A DNA stretch of 64,000 bases from NCBI RefSeq assembly GCF_024171895.1, contig NZ_JAMTCQ010000016.1, forward strand, positions 62,001-126,000. The letters are read 5' to 3'. The DNA comes from Prauserella halophila (GTDB taxonomy: Bacteria; Actinomycetota; Actinomycetes; Mycobacteriales; Pseudonocardiaceae). Positions 7,476 through 15,813 of the stretch are shown one piece after another. The notes below the pieces were generated by a model. It saw only the letters and a list, made by a program, of their open reading frames with translations. It had not been told where the DNA came from and searched no databases. Positions within the stretch are counted from its first letter, which is position 1. Each line of letters opens with the position of its first letter. The position numbers and the translations under genes were made by a program.

Positions 7476-8225
7476 ATGCAGGAGGTCGCCGCCGACGTGT
7501 TCTGTGCCGAGGGCACGGCCGTCAATTGGGTGTTGCTGCGCGACGGAACGGAGCTGACGCTGATCGACGCGGGCTGGTCGGGCGACACCTCGGCGGTGGA
7601 GGACTCGGTCCGAGCCTTGGGGCGGCACCCCAGGGACGTCCAGGCGGTGCTGCTGACTCATGCCCATCCGGATCACATGGGGGCGATCAACCACTTTCAC
7701 GAGCGCTACGCCACACCGGTGTTCATGAGCAGTGCCGAAGTCACCCACGCCCGTGGCGGGCACCTCGAACAAGCCCGACCCGCAGACATCGTCAAACGCT
7801 GCTACCGGCCGTCCGCGTTGCGCTGGACCGCACGGATCATGGCTGCCGGCGCCCTGAAACCGGTAAGGATCCCGCACGCCCAGCCCTACCCGCGCGCAGG
7901 TGCACTCGACCTGCCCGGCACCCCGGTGCCGGTCGCCTGTGCGGGACACACCTCCGGTCACAGCGCCTTCCACCTGCCCGACAAAGGTGTCGTGATCACC
8001 GGTGATGCGCTGATCACCGGCCACCCCCTGTCACCAGTCAGCGGTCCTCAGCTTCTGCCGCCGTTCTTCGCCCACGCTCCAGCCGATGCCGAGGCCGCCC
8101 TGCAGACCTTGGCAGGCGTCGACGCCGAGGTGCTCATTCCCGGGCACGGGGTGCCATGGCGCGGAACCCCGGCCGTCGCCGCCGAGCAGGCGCGCCGCCG
8201 GGCGAGCATCACCAACACACTCTGA
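7476..8225 (+). CDS. metallo-beta-lactamase fold hydrolase
   Basis: The 249-residue protein contains the zinc motif THAHPDH (HxHxDH, about residues 63-69), then AGHTSGHS and GDALITGH for the remaining ligands, and a late PGHG, as in glyoxalase II / lactonase-like enzymes. The substrate is unknown. ATG 7476 has CAGGAG upstream. The promoter contains the two TetR-type operators, so it is probably controlled by the divergent tetR. Its former partner was an FAH-family hydrolase, which suggests a lost aromatic or keto-acid degradation step; this is inference. Confidence 0.85.
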   Translation: MQEVAADVFCAEGTAVNWVLLRDGTELTLIDAGWSGDTSAVEDSVRALGRHPRDVQAVLLTHAHPDHMGAINHFHERYATPVFMSSAEVTHARGGHLEQARPADIVKRCYRPSALRWTARIMAAGALKPVRIPHAQPYPRAGALDLPGTPVPVACAGHTSGHSAFHLPDKGVVITGDALITGHPLSPVSGPQLLPPFFAHAPADAEAALQTLAGVDAEVLIPGHGVPWRGTPAVAAEQARRRASITNTL

Positions 8226-8456
8226 GAGGAACCCGCAACCCGACACCGGCGGGTCACCGCGCTCGTCGACGAGCACGCACCATCCGGTGACCACAGCCGG
8301 GGCACGTTGGCGTCGACGGCCGGCGGCGACGTCGCGGCGGTATGGGCGTGAGTCCTTCGAAGTCAGCAGCCCAGAGTCGTTGGTTCTCGGGTGAACACAT
8401 TTGGGCGACTACAGGCAGAGCAAGACCATCGCCTCCCAATGCGCCTCCCAGCAACA
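8226..8456. other. non-coding stretch between the metallo-hydrolase and the tRNA cluster
   Basis: I see no credible gene here. Short frames on both strands lack ribosome sites and family resemblance. Confidence 0.5.
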
Positions 8457-8459
8457 GGA

Positions 8460-8494
8460 AAACCCCTGGCGGGGATGATCCCTGCCAGGGGTTT
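8460..8494 (-). terminator. rho-independent terminator of the tRNA cluster
   Basis: A perfect 11-bp stem (AAACCCCTGGC with GCCAGGGGTTT) lies just downstream of the last tRNA. On the minus strand it ends in a T-run. Confidence 0.88.
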
Positions 8495-8510
8495 GACCTG
8501 CTACTTCAGG

Positions 8511-8585
8511 TGGTGCGCGATACTGGGATCGAACCAGTGACCTCTACCGTGTCAAGGTAGCGCTCTCCCGCTGAGCTAATCGCGC
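8511..8585 (-). tRNA. tRNA-Val (GAC)
   Basis: The acceptor stem is GCGCGAT / ATCGCGC, the anticodon loop TTGACAC lies on stem CTACC/GGTAG, the T arm is standard and the 3' CCA is encoded. It is the last gene of a Gly-Cys-Val cluster. Confidence 0.95.
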
Positions 8586-8586
8586 G

Positions 8587-8658
8587 AGGCGGCGGCGGGA
8601 ATCGAACCCGCGTACAGGGCTTTGCAGGCCCTTGCCTGAACCACTCGGCCACGCCGCC
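8587..8658 (-). tRNA. tRNA-Cys (GCA)
   Basis: The acceptor stem is GGCGGCG / CGCCGCC and the anticodon loop CTGCAAA lies on an AGGGC/GCCCT stem. The CCA end is not encoded. Confidence 0.95.
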
Positions 8659-8709
8659 GCGGTTGTGAATCAGGCTCGCACCCGATTCAACTGCGGGTAG
8701 CCGCAGTCG

Positions 8710-8782
8710 AGCGGACGACGGGACTCGAACCCGCGACCCTCACCTTGGCAAGGTGATGCGCTACCAGCTGCGCTACGTCCGC
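8710..8782 (-). tRNA. tRNA-Gly (GCC)
   Basis: The acceptor stem is GCGGACG / CGTCCGC and the anticodon is GCC within CACCTTGCCAAGGTG. It is the first gene of the cluster; CCA is not encoded. Confidence 0.95.
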
Positions 8783-8933
8783 ATTTTCCCGGCTGGAAGT
8801 GACTCTCCGTGGAGGGTCGATTCCCCGGGGTTTCCCCCGTCGCCGTGGTGTGTGAAGAACTGTACTGGACGTCCACACGGCCGTTTGCACGGGGGTCACT
8901 TTGTGTCGTCGCCGGGCTCCGCAGGCGGCGTGA

Positions 8934-9359
8934 TCAGCCCAGATCGTTGGGGATCAGCCGCGTGAGTGCCTCGTCGACGTCGACCCAGAGGTTCTCGTTG
9001 CCCGGCAGCACGACGTCGTAGGTCCGGTCGAGGAAGTCGGCGAGCTCTTCGGCCGACGCTTCGAACATCGCGTGCCCGGACGGGGACGTCAGTTCGATGA
9101 GTACCGACTCGGGGTCCTCGGTCGACGGGCGGATGTGGACGTCACCGTCGCCGGCGTCGGCGAGCAGCCCGTCGGCGATGAGGTCGCGCGCGAAGACCCA
9201 CTCGACCCAGCCCGCGCGCCCGGTGCGGAAGGCGGCGACGACGGCGTACGGATCGGTCGTGTCGTAGCGCAGCTCCACCTTCACCGGAACGGGAGGCGTT
9301 TTCGGTGCCAGCAGGTCGAAGACCGCGTTGGACCGGAGCGTCACGTGATCGTTTCGCAT
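8934..9359 (-). CDS. ssgB: SsgA-like sporulation / cell division regulator (SsgB type)
   Basis: This 141-residue protein matches the SsgA-like family along its length: VPVKVELRYDTTDPYAVVAAF, then WVEWVFARDLIADGL, GDVHIRP and SPSGHAMFEA. In Streptomyces, SsgB marks the future septum and recruits FtsZ during sporulation, and it is the most conserved member in morphologically complex actinomycetes. It has no catalytic site and acts as a cytoplasmic scaffold. GAAGGG about 8 bases before ATG 9359 supports the start. It stands alone between tRNA genes. The symbol is based on length and closeness to SsgB rather than on SsgA context. Confidence 0.88.
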   Translation of the reverse strand: MRNDHVTLRSNAVFDLLAPKTPPVPVKVELRYDTTDPYAVVAAFRTGRAGWVEWVFARDLIADGLLADAGDGDVHIRPSTEDPESVLIELTSPSGHAMFEASAEELADFLDRTYDVVLPGNENLWVDVDEALTRLIPNDLG

Positions 9360-9769
9360 GGTCGTACCCTTCTACTCCCTTCCCGGCCGGTTCGGCCGAG
9401 GCTTGACGGTGAGACGCAGCCGAAGCCCAACTCGCTCGCCGTAATCGCCGAGACCACTCGGACGAGTTAAGCCGTGTTGTGCCCGTCACTTCCGGTCGTA
9501 CCCCGGCCGCGCTCCGGCGGCCGTACGGCGCGTGTGCGGCACACGCGCCGCCCATACTGGCGGGTTTACTGCGTCGGCGGTAGGACTCGACTCGGCCGTG
9601 TTGTCCACGACATACCGGGTCGTCGCCGGACAGGCGCCGGTTGCGGCCGTCCTGTCCAGGCGCTCCTACGGAGTGTTTCCGCGTGCATGCGCACCGTGTG
9701 GATTCAAGGACCACCCGTTTGTCGGCCCCCGAGCGGCGTCCGCTACAGTTGTCCGCACAACAACACAGG
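9360..9769. other. intergenic region between ssgB and tRNA-Val
   Basis: This 410-base stretch contains no credible gene. It must hold the ssgB promoter (leftward) and the tRNA-Val promoter (rightward). A TACAGT at 9744-9749 is a possible -10 box for the tRNA, but no good -35 pairs with it. Confidence 0.4.
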
Positions 9770-9841
9770 GCGCGATTAGCTCAGCGGGAGAGCGCTTCGT
9801 TCACACCGAAGAGGTCACTGGTTCGATCCCAGTATCGCGCA
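9770..9841 (+). tRNA. tRNA-Val (CAC)
   Basis: The acceptor stem is GCGCGAT / ATCGCGC and the anticodon loop TTCACAC lies on CTTCG/CGAAG. Outside the anticodon arm the sequence is the same as the tRNA-Val(GAC) at 8511-8585. CCA is not encoded (CCC follows). Confidence 0.95.
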
Positions 9842-9848
9842 CCCGATC

Positions 9849-9881
9849 GAAGGCGCATCCTGCTCGGCGGGGTGCGCCTTC
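9849..9881 (+). terminator. terminator of tRNA-Val (CAC)
   Basis: A perfect 9-bp stem GAAGGCGCA / TGCGCCTTC starts 8 bases after the tRNA. There is no long T-run. Confidence 0.75.
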
Positions 9882-9883
9882 GC

Positions 9884-9985
9884 TGTGTTTCCGGAGTGGA
9901 CCCTGCTTCGTGAGTGGACCCTGCGTTTCCAGTGTCGGCGCTGTGTTTCGGTGTCGGCACTGTGTTTCGGGGGTCGGCGGAGGGG
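9884..9985. repeat. degenerate short tandem repeats
   Basis: Imperfect copies of GTGGACCCTGC (two) and of GTGTCGGCRCTGTGTTTC (two or more) fill the space before the nitroreductase. There is no coding evidence. Confidence 0.6.
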
Positions 9986-10203
9986 TGGCACGTCGGACGG
10001 CTGTTGCTCGCCCGTTCGTCGTTGCCCTTCGCTGATTGTTGCGCCGTCAACGGTGCGCCTGTCGAGTTCGGGTCGTCGACCGAACGTGACGTGCGGCATA
10101 CGGCACATCGGGAAGTAGTCAAGGGCTCAACTATGTTGTGGTGAGTAGCGGCGACGCCGAACGACGTCGCACGATGACCCGACGACGATTGGGGACACCC
10201 ATC

Positions 10204-10815
10204 ATGACGACCAGTGCGACCACACCGGCGCTCGAGCTGTCTGCCGACGCGCAGGACCTGCTGTTCCGCGACGCCCGCACGGCCAACACGTTCAGCTCCG
10301 AGCCCGTCACCGACGAGCAGCTGCGCGCGATCTACGAGCTCGTCAAGTGGGCGCCGACGTCGATGAACAACCAGCCGCTGCGCGCACTCGTCGTCCGCAG
10401 TGACGACGCCAGGCAGCGCCTGGTCAAGCACCTGGCGGAAGGTAACCGTGCCAAGACCGGGACGGCTCCCGTCACCGTCGTGCTCGCCGCCGACGCGGAC
10501 TTCCACGAGAACCTGCCGACGGTCTTCCCGCACGCGCCGGGCGTGAAGAACCTGTTCGCCGACCCCGAGGGCCGCGAGCCGGTGGCGAAGCTGAACGCCT
10601 CGCTGCAGGTCGGCTACTTCATCCTCGGTGTCCGCGCCGCCGGCCTGGCCGCGGGCCCGATGACCGGCTTCGACGGGGCGGGTGTCGACGCCGAGTTCTT
10701 CGCCGACAAGCCGTGGAAGTCACTCGTCGTGGTGAACATCGGCAAGCCCGGTGAGGACGCGTGGCAGGAGCGGCTGCCGCGCCTCGCCTACGACGAGGTC
10801 GTCGCCGAGGCCTGA
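10204..10815 (+). CDS. nitroreductase family protein, malonic semialdehyde reductase (RutE)-like
   Basis: The 203-residue FMN-dependent nitroreductase-fold protein contains the family signatures [13 protein letters not shown] (about 55-67) and, near the end, [15 protein letters not shown]. It is closest to the RutE / malonic semialdehyde reductase branch, which uses NAD(P)H to reduce 3-oxopropanoate or related aldehydes. No other rut genes are near, so the substrate is open. ATG 10204 follows GGGGAC. The promoter at 10118-10134 contains a sequence resembling the operators near yceI/marR, which could place the gene under that regulator. Confidence 0.82.
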   Translation: MTTSATTPALELSADAQDLLFRDARTANTFSSEPVTDEQLRAIYELVKWAPTSMNNQPLRALVVRSDDARQRLVKHLAEGNRAKTGTAPVTVVLAADADFHENLPTVFPHAPGVKNLFADPEGREPVAKLNASLQVGYFILGVRAAGLAAGPMTGFDGAGVDAEFFADKPWKSLVVVNIGKPGEDAWQERLPRLAYDEVVAEA

Positions 10816-10871
10816 GGCCCACCGCCGAGGCGGCGGGCGGCGAACCGGCGGCCGAAGGCCGGTGGCTAGCA

Positions 10872-10899
10872 TTGACACACCAAGTACCTGTGTTAATGC
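10872..10899 (+). promoter_or_regulatory. candidate thrS promoter
   Basis: TTGACA (10872-10877) is a perfect -35 box and TAATGC 16 bases later is an acceptable -10 box, 18 bases before the thrS start. Confidence 0.45.
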
Positions 10900-10916
10900 G
10901 TTTCAAGGAGTTCACC

Positions 10917-12956
10917 GTGTCCCAGCCGTCGTTCGCCGCCTCCGAAGCCACCGAGCGCGTGGTGGTGCCGGCGGGCACTACGGCGGGTTCCGCGGTGCGC
11001 GAGGCGGGCCTGCCGAGCAAGGGCGCCGACGCTGTCGTCGTCGTCCGCGACGCCGACGGCGGGCTGCGCGATCTCGCCTGGGCGCCGGAGGCCGACGCCG
11101 AGGTCGAGCCCGTCGCCGCCGACACCGAGGACGGCCGCAGTGTCATCCGTCACTCGGCCGCCCACGTGCTCGCCCAGGCGGTCCAGCAGCAGTTCCCCGA
11201 TGCCAAGCTCGGCATCGGCCCGCCGGTCAAGGACGGCTTCTACTACGACTTCGCCGTCGACACCCCGTTCACGCCCGAGGACCTGCAGGCGCTCGAGAAG
11301 CGCATGAAGCAGATCATCAAGGGATCGCAGCAGTTCTCCCGCCGCGTCGTCGAGTCGATCGACGATGCGAAGGCCGAACTCGCCGACGAACCGTTCAAAC
11401 TCGAACTCGTCGACGTCAAGTCCGGCAAGGACACAGTGGACACCTCCGAGATCATGGAGGTCGGCGACGGCGAGCTGACGATCTACGACAACCTCGACCC
11501 GCGCAGCAAGGAGCGCGTGTGGGGCGATCTCTGCCGCGGGCCGCACGTGCCGACCACGAAGTTCATCCCGGCCTTCAAGCTCACCCGCAGCGCCGCGGTG
11601 TACTGGCGTGGTGACGACAACAATCCGCAGCTGCAGCGCATCTACGGCACCGCCTGGGAGTCGGCCGAGGCACAGGACGAGTACCTCGAGCGGATCGCCG
11701 AGGCCGAACGTCGGGACCACCGCAAACTCGGTGCCGAGCTCGACCTGTTCTCGTTCCCCGAGGAGATCGGCTCGGGCCTGCCGGTGTTTCACCCGAAGGG
11801 CGGGATCATCCGGCGCGAGCTGGAGAACTACTCGCGCCGCCGCCACGAGGACGCGGGCTACGAGTTCGTCAACAGCCCGCACATCACCAAGAGCGAGCTG
11901 TTCTTCACCTCGGGGCACCTGCCGTACTACGCCGACACGATGTTCCCGCCGATCCCGTTCGAGGGTGAGGACTACTACCTCAAGGCGATGAACTGCCCGA
12001 TGCACCACCTGGTGTTCCGCTCGCGCGGCCGCTCCTACCGCGAGCTGCCGCTGCGGTTCTTCGAGTTCGGTACGGTGTATCGCTACGAGAAGTCGGGTGT
12101 GGTGCACGGCCTGACGCGCGTGCGCGGGCTGACGATGGACGACTCGCACATCTACTGCACCAAGGAACAGGTGCCCGGCGAGCTGCGGTCGCTGCTGACG
12201 TTCGTGCTCGACCTGCTCGCCGACTACGGCCTCTCCGACTTCTACCTCGAACTGTCCACGCGCGGCGACGGCGACAAGTTCATCGGCGAGGAGTGGCAGT
12301 GGGAGGAAGCCACCGAGACGCTGCGTCAGGCGGCGCTGGACTCCGGCCTGGAGCTGGTTCCCGACCCCGGTGGTGCCGCCTACTACGGCCCGAAGATCTC
12401 CGTGCAGGCCAAGGACGCCATCGGGCGTAGCTGGCAGATGTCCACGATCCAGATGGACTTCAACCACCCCCGGCGGTTCGAGCTCGAGTACACCGCTCCC
12501 GACGGCAGCAAGCAGATGCCGGTGGTGATCCACCGCGCGCTGTTCGGTTCGATCGAGCGGTTCTTCGGCGTGCTCACCGAGCACTACGCCGGTGCGTTCC
12601 CGGCGTGGCTGTCGCCGGTGCAGGTCATGGGCATCCCGATCGCCGACGAGCACGTCGAGCACTTGCGCGGCGTCGAGGAAGCCTTGCGTGCCGAGGGAAT
12701 CCGGGTCGACATCGACACCAGCGACGACCGGATGCAGAAGAAGATCCGCAACCACACCACGCAGAAGGTGCCGTTCCTGCTGTTGGCCGGCGGCAAGGAC
12801 GTGGAGGCGGGTGCGGTGTCGTTCCGGTTCCGCGACGGCACTCAGGTCAACGGGGTTCCGATCGACCGTGCGGTGCAGGCGATCAGCGACTGGGTGGCCC
12901 GGCGCGAGAACACCTCACCGACGGCCGAGGCGCTGGAGGCCCTTGTTGGCCGGTGA
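10917..12956 (+). CDS. thrS: threonine-tRNA ligase
   Basis: The 679-residue enzyme has the full ThrRS layout: an N-terminal TGS domain (about 1-70), the editing/SAD domain with the [11 protein letters not shown] zinc motif (about 75-260), the class II catalytic core with motif 2 ([22 protein letters not shown]) and motif 3 ([11 protein letters not shown]), and a C-terminal anticodon-binding domain. It charges tRNA-Thr in the cytoplasm. GTG 10917 was chosen because AAGGAG lies 6 bases before it; the in-frame ATG at 10896 has no such site. It begins the thrS-HIT-pgsA-patA-pimA order known from mycobacteria. Confidence 0.97.
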   Translation: MSQPSFAASEATERVVVPAGTTAGSAVREAGLPSKGADAVVVVRDADGGLRDLAWAPEADAEVEPVAADTEDGRSVIRHSAAHVLAQAVQQQFPDAKLGIGPPVKDGFYYDFAVDTPFTPEDLQALEKRMKQIIKGSQQFSRRVVESIDDAKAELADEPFKLELVDVKSGKDTVDTSEIMEVGDGELTIYDNLDPRSKERVWGDLCRGPHVPTTKFIPAFKLTRSAAVYWRGDDNNPQLQRIYGTAWESAEAQDEYLERIAEAERRDHRKLGAELDLFSFPEEIGSGLPVFHPKGGIIRRELENYSRRRHEDAGYEFVNSPHITKSELFFTSGHLPYYADTMFPPIPFEGEDYYLKAMNCPMHHLVFRSRGRSYRELPLRFFEFGTVYRYEKSGVVHGLTRVRGLTMDDSHIYCTKEQVPGELRSLLTFVLDLLADYGLSDFYLELSTRGDGDKFIGEEWQWEEATETLRQAALDSGLELVPDPGGAAYYGPKISVQAKDAIGRSWQMSTIQMDFNHPRRFELEYTAPDGSKQMPVVIHRALFGSIERFFGVLTEHYAGAFPAWLSPVQVMGIPIADEHVEHLRGVEEALRAEGIRVDIDTSDDRMQKKIRNHTTQKVPFLLLAGGKDVEAGAVSFRFRDGTQVNGVPIDRAVQAISDWVARRENTSPTAEALEALVGR

Positions 12957-13530
12957 CGGATCCGGCGGACACGACGCGGGTTGCGGTGCTGCCCGCGAAC
13001 CCGCACTCGAAGGTCAGGACGGTGTCGGGGTCCGGGACGAGCTGCAACGGCTCTGGACCCCGCACCGGATGGCCTACATCCAAGGCGAGAACAAGCCGTC
13101 GGACGACCATGCCCACGGCTGCCCGTTCTGCCGGATCACCGGCGTCGACGACGAGGAGGCGCTGATCCTCGCTCGCGGCTCCGTGGTGTACGCCGTGCTG
13201 AACCTCTACCCGTACAACCCGGGGCACCTCATGGTCGTGCCGTACCGGCACGTCGCCGACTACACCGAACTCACCGCCGACGAGACCCGCGAGCTCGCGG
13301 AGTTCACCCAGCACGCCATGAGGGTCATCCGGACCGTCTCGGCCGCCCACGGGTTCAACATCGGCATGAACCAGGGCGTGATCGCGGGAGCCGGCATCGC
13401 CGCACATCTGCACCAGCACGTGGTGCCGCGGTGGGGTGGCGACTCCAACTTCATGCCGGTCGTCGGCCAGACGAAGGTGCTGCCGCAACTGCTCGGCCAG
13501 ACCCGGCAGTTGCTCGCCGACGCCTGGTGA
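12946..13530 (+). CDS. HIT-family protein, AP4A phosphorylase-like
   Basis: The protein carries the histidine-triad motif HLHQHVV near the C-terminus and the conserved stretches [32 protein letters not shown] and [21 protein letters not shown]. These match mycobacterial Rv2613c, a diadenosine tetraphosphate phosphorylase that follows thrS. Because [10 protein letters not shown] is conserved, the start must lie before ATG 13071. I propose TTG 12946, which has GGAGG 6 bases upstream and overlaps the end of thrS. TTG 12943 is equally in frame. The start is uncertain, the function likely. Confidence 0.8.
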   Translation: MAGDGSGGHDAGCGAAREPALEGQDGVGVRDELQRLWTPHRMAYIQGENKPSDDHAHGCPFCRITGVDDEEALILARGSVVYAVLNLYPYNPGHLMVVPYRHVADYTELTADETRELAEFTQHAMRVIRTVSAAHGFNIGMNQGVIAGAGIAAHLHQHVVPRWGGDSNFMPVVGQTKVLPQLLGQTRQLLADAW

Positions 13531-13630
13531 TCGGACCGCACGCGACGACGTTCCGGGGCGGAGGGCTCGCGTGAGACCGCGGTCGCGCGTCGTCGGGCAG
13601 TGACGGGCGCAGGACACGCGCGGTGGACAT

Positions 13631-13672
13631 GCGACGGGCTCGCCTGCTCGGTCGAGCAGGCGAGCCCGTCGC
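13631..13672. terminator. strong bidirectional terminator
   Basis: A perfect 19-bp stem (13631-13649 with 13654-13672) and a 4-base loop GGTC separate the convergent HIT and yceI genes. Confidence 0.9.
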
Positions 13673-13704
13673 TCACCGGACCCGGCGTTGCCGGGGTTCG
13701 GGAC

Positions 13705-14250
13705 TCAGTTGTCGAGGACGGCCTCGATGTCGAGCTCGATCTTCACCTTGTCGGCGACGACGGCGGTCGGCAACGAGGCAGCCACACCGAAGTCGCTGCG
13801 GCTGATCTCGGTCTTCGCTTCGATGCCGACGACCTTGCTGCCTTCGGCCATGCCGTCGCCGAACCCGCCGAGCTCGGCTTCGAGCGACACCGGCTTGGTC
13901 ACGCCGTGCAGGGTCAGTTCGCCGTCGATGACGTAGCCCTCACCGGCGGCGCGGATTCCGGTGGAGCGGAACGACAGCGTCGGGAACTGTTCCACGTCCA
14001 GGAACTCGTCGCTCTTGACGTGCGTGTCGCGCTGGTCGTTCTTCGTGTTGATGCTGGCGGCCCGGATGGTCGCCTCGACCGAGGAGCCGGTGATGTCGTC
14101 ACCGGTCACGATCGTGCCGTCGAAGTCCGTGAACTGGCCGCGGACCTTGGAGACTCCGAGGTGCCGGGTGATGAACGTGACCTCGGAGTGCACGGGGTCG
14201 ATGGTCCAGGTGCCCGCGATGTAGCCGGGGATCTGCGTCGCTGCGCTCAT
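13705..14250 (-). CDS. YceI-family lipid/isoprenoid-binding protein
   Basis: The 181-residue protein has the YceI pattern: WTIDPVHSEVTFITRHLGVSK at the N-terminus, FTDFDGTI, FPTLSFRSTGI and a final alpha/beta-rich lipocalin-like barrel. YceI proteins bind polyprenyl compounds; some are secreted. I see no signal peptide here, so it is probably cytoplasmic, as in many actinomycete members. ATG 14250 has GGAGG 9 bases upstream. It is divergent from a marR gene, and two palindromic operators lie between them, so MarR-type repression is likely. Confidence 0.87.
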   Translation of the reverse strand: MSAATQIPGYIAGTWTIDPVHSEVTFITRHLGVSKVRGQFTDFDGTIVTGDDITGSSVEATIRAASINTKNDQRDTHVKSDEFLDVEQFPTLSFRSTGIRAAGEGYVIDGELTLHGVTKPVSLEAELGGFGDGMAEGSKVVGIEAKTEISRSDFGVAASLPTAVVADKVKIELDIEAVLDN

Positions 14251-14393
14251 GGGTGGTGTCCTCCACACGCGTGTTGCCTGTCGTTTGTCTGCGGTGCTCG
14301 ATGCGGATACCCGTGTTGCGGGTGTGCATCCGGAGCAGATCGCTCGAGCCCCTCGGGTTCCCCGGTGTCGCGACCCGCGCCCGGGAACTCCTT

Positions 14394-14407
14394 GTTGAGC
14401 GCTCAAC
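14394..14407. promoter_or_regulatory. MarR-type operator 1
   Basis: GTTGAGCGCTCAAC is a perfect 14-base palindrome in the yceI / marR intergenic region. Confidence 0.75.
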
Positions 14408-14427
14408 TATAACTGTACTGCATGGTG

Positions 14428-14441
14428 GTTGAGTGTTCAAC
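14428..14441. promoter_or_regulatory. MarR-type operator 2
   Basis: GTTGAGTGTTCAAC repeats operator 1 at 12 of 14 positions, 34 bases away and just before the marR start. Confidence 0.75.
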
Positions 14442-14459
14442 CAGAGTAGGATGGCTCCT

Positions 14460-14999
14460 ATGGACGAACCGCGATGGCTGAGCGACGACGAGCAGCGCGT
14501 GTGGCGCGCCTTCCGGGAGGCCGTCGGCATGCTCAACGCGCACACGGAGACCCAGCTTCAGCATGAAGCCGGGATGCCGCAGGCATACTACGAAGTGCTG
14601 GTCCAGCTCTCGGAATCACCGGACCGTGTGATGCGGATGAGTGATCTCGCCATCGCCACGCGGTCCTCGCGCAGCAGGCTCTCACATGCCGTCACGAAGA
14701 TGGAGGAGAAGGGCTGGGTGCGGCGCGAGGCCTGCCCGACCGACAAGCGGGGCGCGTTCGCCCACCTGACGCCGACGGGATTCGAGGCCATCGCGGCCGC
14801 TGCGCCGGGGCACGTCGAGGCCGTCCGTGCCGCGGTGTTCGACCAGTTGACCGCCGAGCAGGTCCGGATGCTCGGCGAGATCAGCGAGACGATCCGGGAC
14901 GGGCTCGCACCGCGGTGCACCGAGGTCGAACGTCGCCTCGCCGTCGAGGACGCGGACGCGACGGCCGGTGACGGTGACGACACCGGCAGGGCCGCATAG
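14460..14999 (+). CDS. MarR family transcriptional regulator
   Basis: The 179-residue protein has a winged helix of the MarR type: MRMSDLAIATRSSRSRLSHAV as the recognition region, then MEEKGWVRREACPTDKRGAFAHLTPTG with the conserved wing Asp-x-Arg. Acidic residues dominate the tail. ATG 14460 was chosen with AGG 9 bases upstream; ATG 14451 is also in frame. The two palindromes upstream suggest that it represses itself and the divergent yceI. The pair is inserted between HIT and pgsA relative to the usual order. Confidence 0.88.
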   Translation: MDEPRWLSDDEQRVWRAFREAVGMLNAHTETQLQHEAGMPQAYYEVLVQLSESPDRVMRMSDLAIATRSSRSRLSHAVTKMEEKGWVRREACPTDKRGAFAHLTPTGFEAIAAAAPGHVEAVRAAVFDQLTAEQVRMLGEISETIRDGLAPRCTEVERRLAVEDADATAGDGDDTGRAA

Positions 15000-15204
15000 G
15001 TCCGGACCAGCGTCCTCGACGGCGCTGCCGCAGTCCCACCGGGTATCCGTTCCCGCGGCCGGAGCGCGAAGTCGATAGGGTTGCCGGCGGTACGCCGGGC
15101 CGTCGGCGGTCACTCGATGATGTGACGTCCGGCAGACGGCCACCGTCCCCGACCGCCAGACCGACCGACGTCCCCGGACCGACCTGCACGCCTCGTAGGA
15201 CCAG

Positions 15205-15813
15205 ATGCTCAATATCTTCGCGCGCGCCTCGGTATCACGCGTCACCGATCCGATCGGTGCGGCGCTGGTGCGCGCCGGGCTCACGCCCAATGCCATGACG
15301 CTCATCGGCACCGCCGGTGCGCTCGGCTGCGCGCTGGTGTTCCTCCCGTCCGGAATGCTGCTGTGGGGTACGTTCACGGTCTGCGGGTTCGTCATGCTGG
15401 ACCTGCTCGACGGCGCAATGGCGCGGGCCCGCGGCAGCACGCCGTTCGGTGCCGTGCTCGATGCCACGTGCGACCGGCTGGTCGACGGTGCGCTGTTCGC
15501 GGCCATCGCGTGGTGGGCGATGGCCGCCGGGCACGAGCGCATCGCCGTGGCTGCACTGATCTCGCTGGTGCTCGCGCAGGTGATCTCGTACGTCAAGGCA
15601 CGCGCCGAGGCGTCCGGGTTCACCTCGGCCGACGGTGGACTCATCGAGCGCGCCGAGCGGTTGATCATCGCGCTCGCCGGCACCGGCCTGCAGGGATTCG
15701 GGGTGCCGTTCGCCGTCGAACTGTCGCAATGGCTGCTCGTGGCGTTGTCGGCGATCACGCTGGTCCAGCGGCTCGTCAGGGTGGCCCGTTCGGCCGCGGC
15801 GGGATGCTCGTGA
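15205..15813 (+). CDS. pgsA: phosphatidylinositol phosphate synthase (CDP-alcohol phosphatidyltransferase)
   Basis: The 202-residue membrane protein contains the complete CDP-alcohol phosphatidyltransferase signature DGxxARxxxxxxxxGxxxDxxxD (LLDGAMARARGSTPFGAVLD, followed by TCDR) at about residues 70-94 and several membrane segments. By its position next to patA and pimA it is the actinobacterial PIP synthase, which joins CDP-diacylglycerol and inositol phosphate in the plasma membrane as the first step to phosphatidylinositol mannosides. It overlaps patA by ten bases, so the two are translated together. It starts the pgsA-patA-pimA operon; the 205 bases before it show no gene. Confidence 0.93.
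   Translation: MLNIFARASVSRVTDPIGAALVRAGLTPNAMTLIGTAGALGCALVFLPSGMLLWGTFTVCGFVMLDLLDGAMARARGSTPFGAVLDATCDRLVDGALFAAIAWWAMAAGHERIAVAALISLVLAQVISYVKARAEASGFTSADGGLIERAERLIIALAGTGLQGFGVPFAVELSQWLLVALSAITLVQRLVRVARSAAAGCS

Noticed and set aside
8511-8782. tRNA cluster as an integration site
   Set aside because: I found no repeated tRNA 3' end flanking a foreign segment and no integrase nearby; the near-identity to the tRNA at 9770 covers most of the gene, not only an att core.
10893-12755. 620-codon open frame antisense to thrS
   Set aside because: It is a GC-rich shadow of a clear synthetase gene, with His/Arg-rich composition, no ribosome site and no family resemblance.
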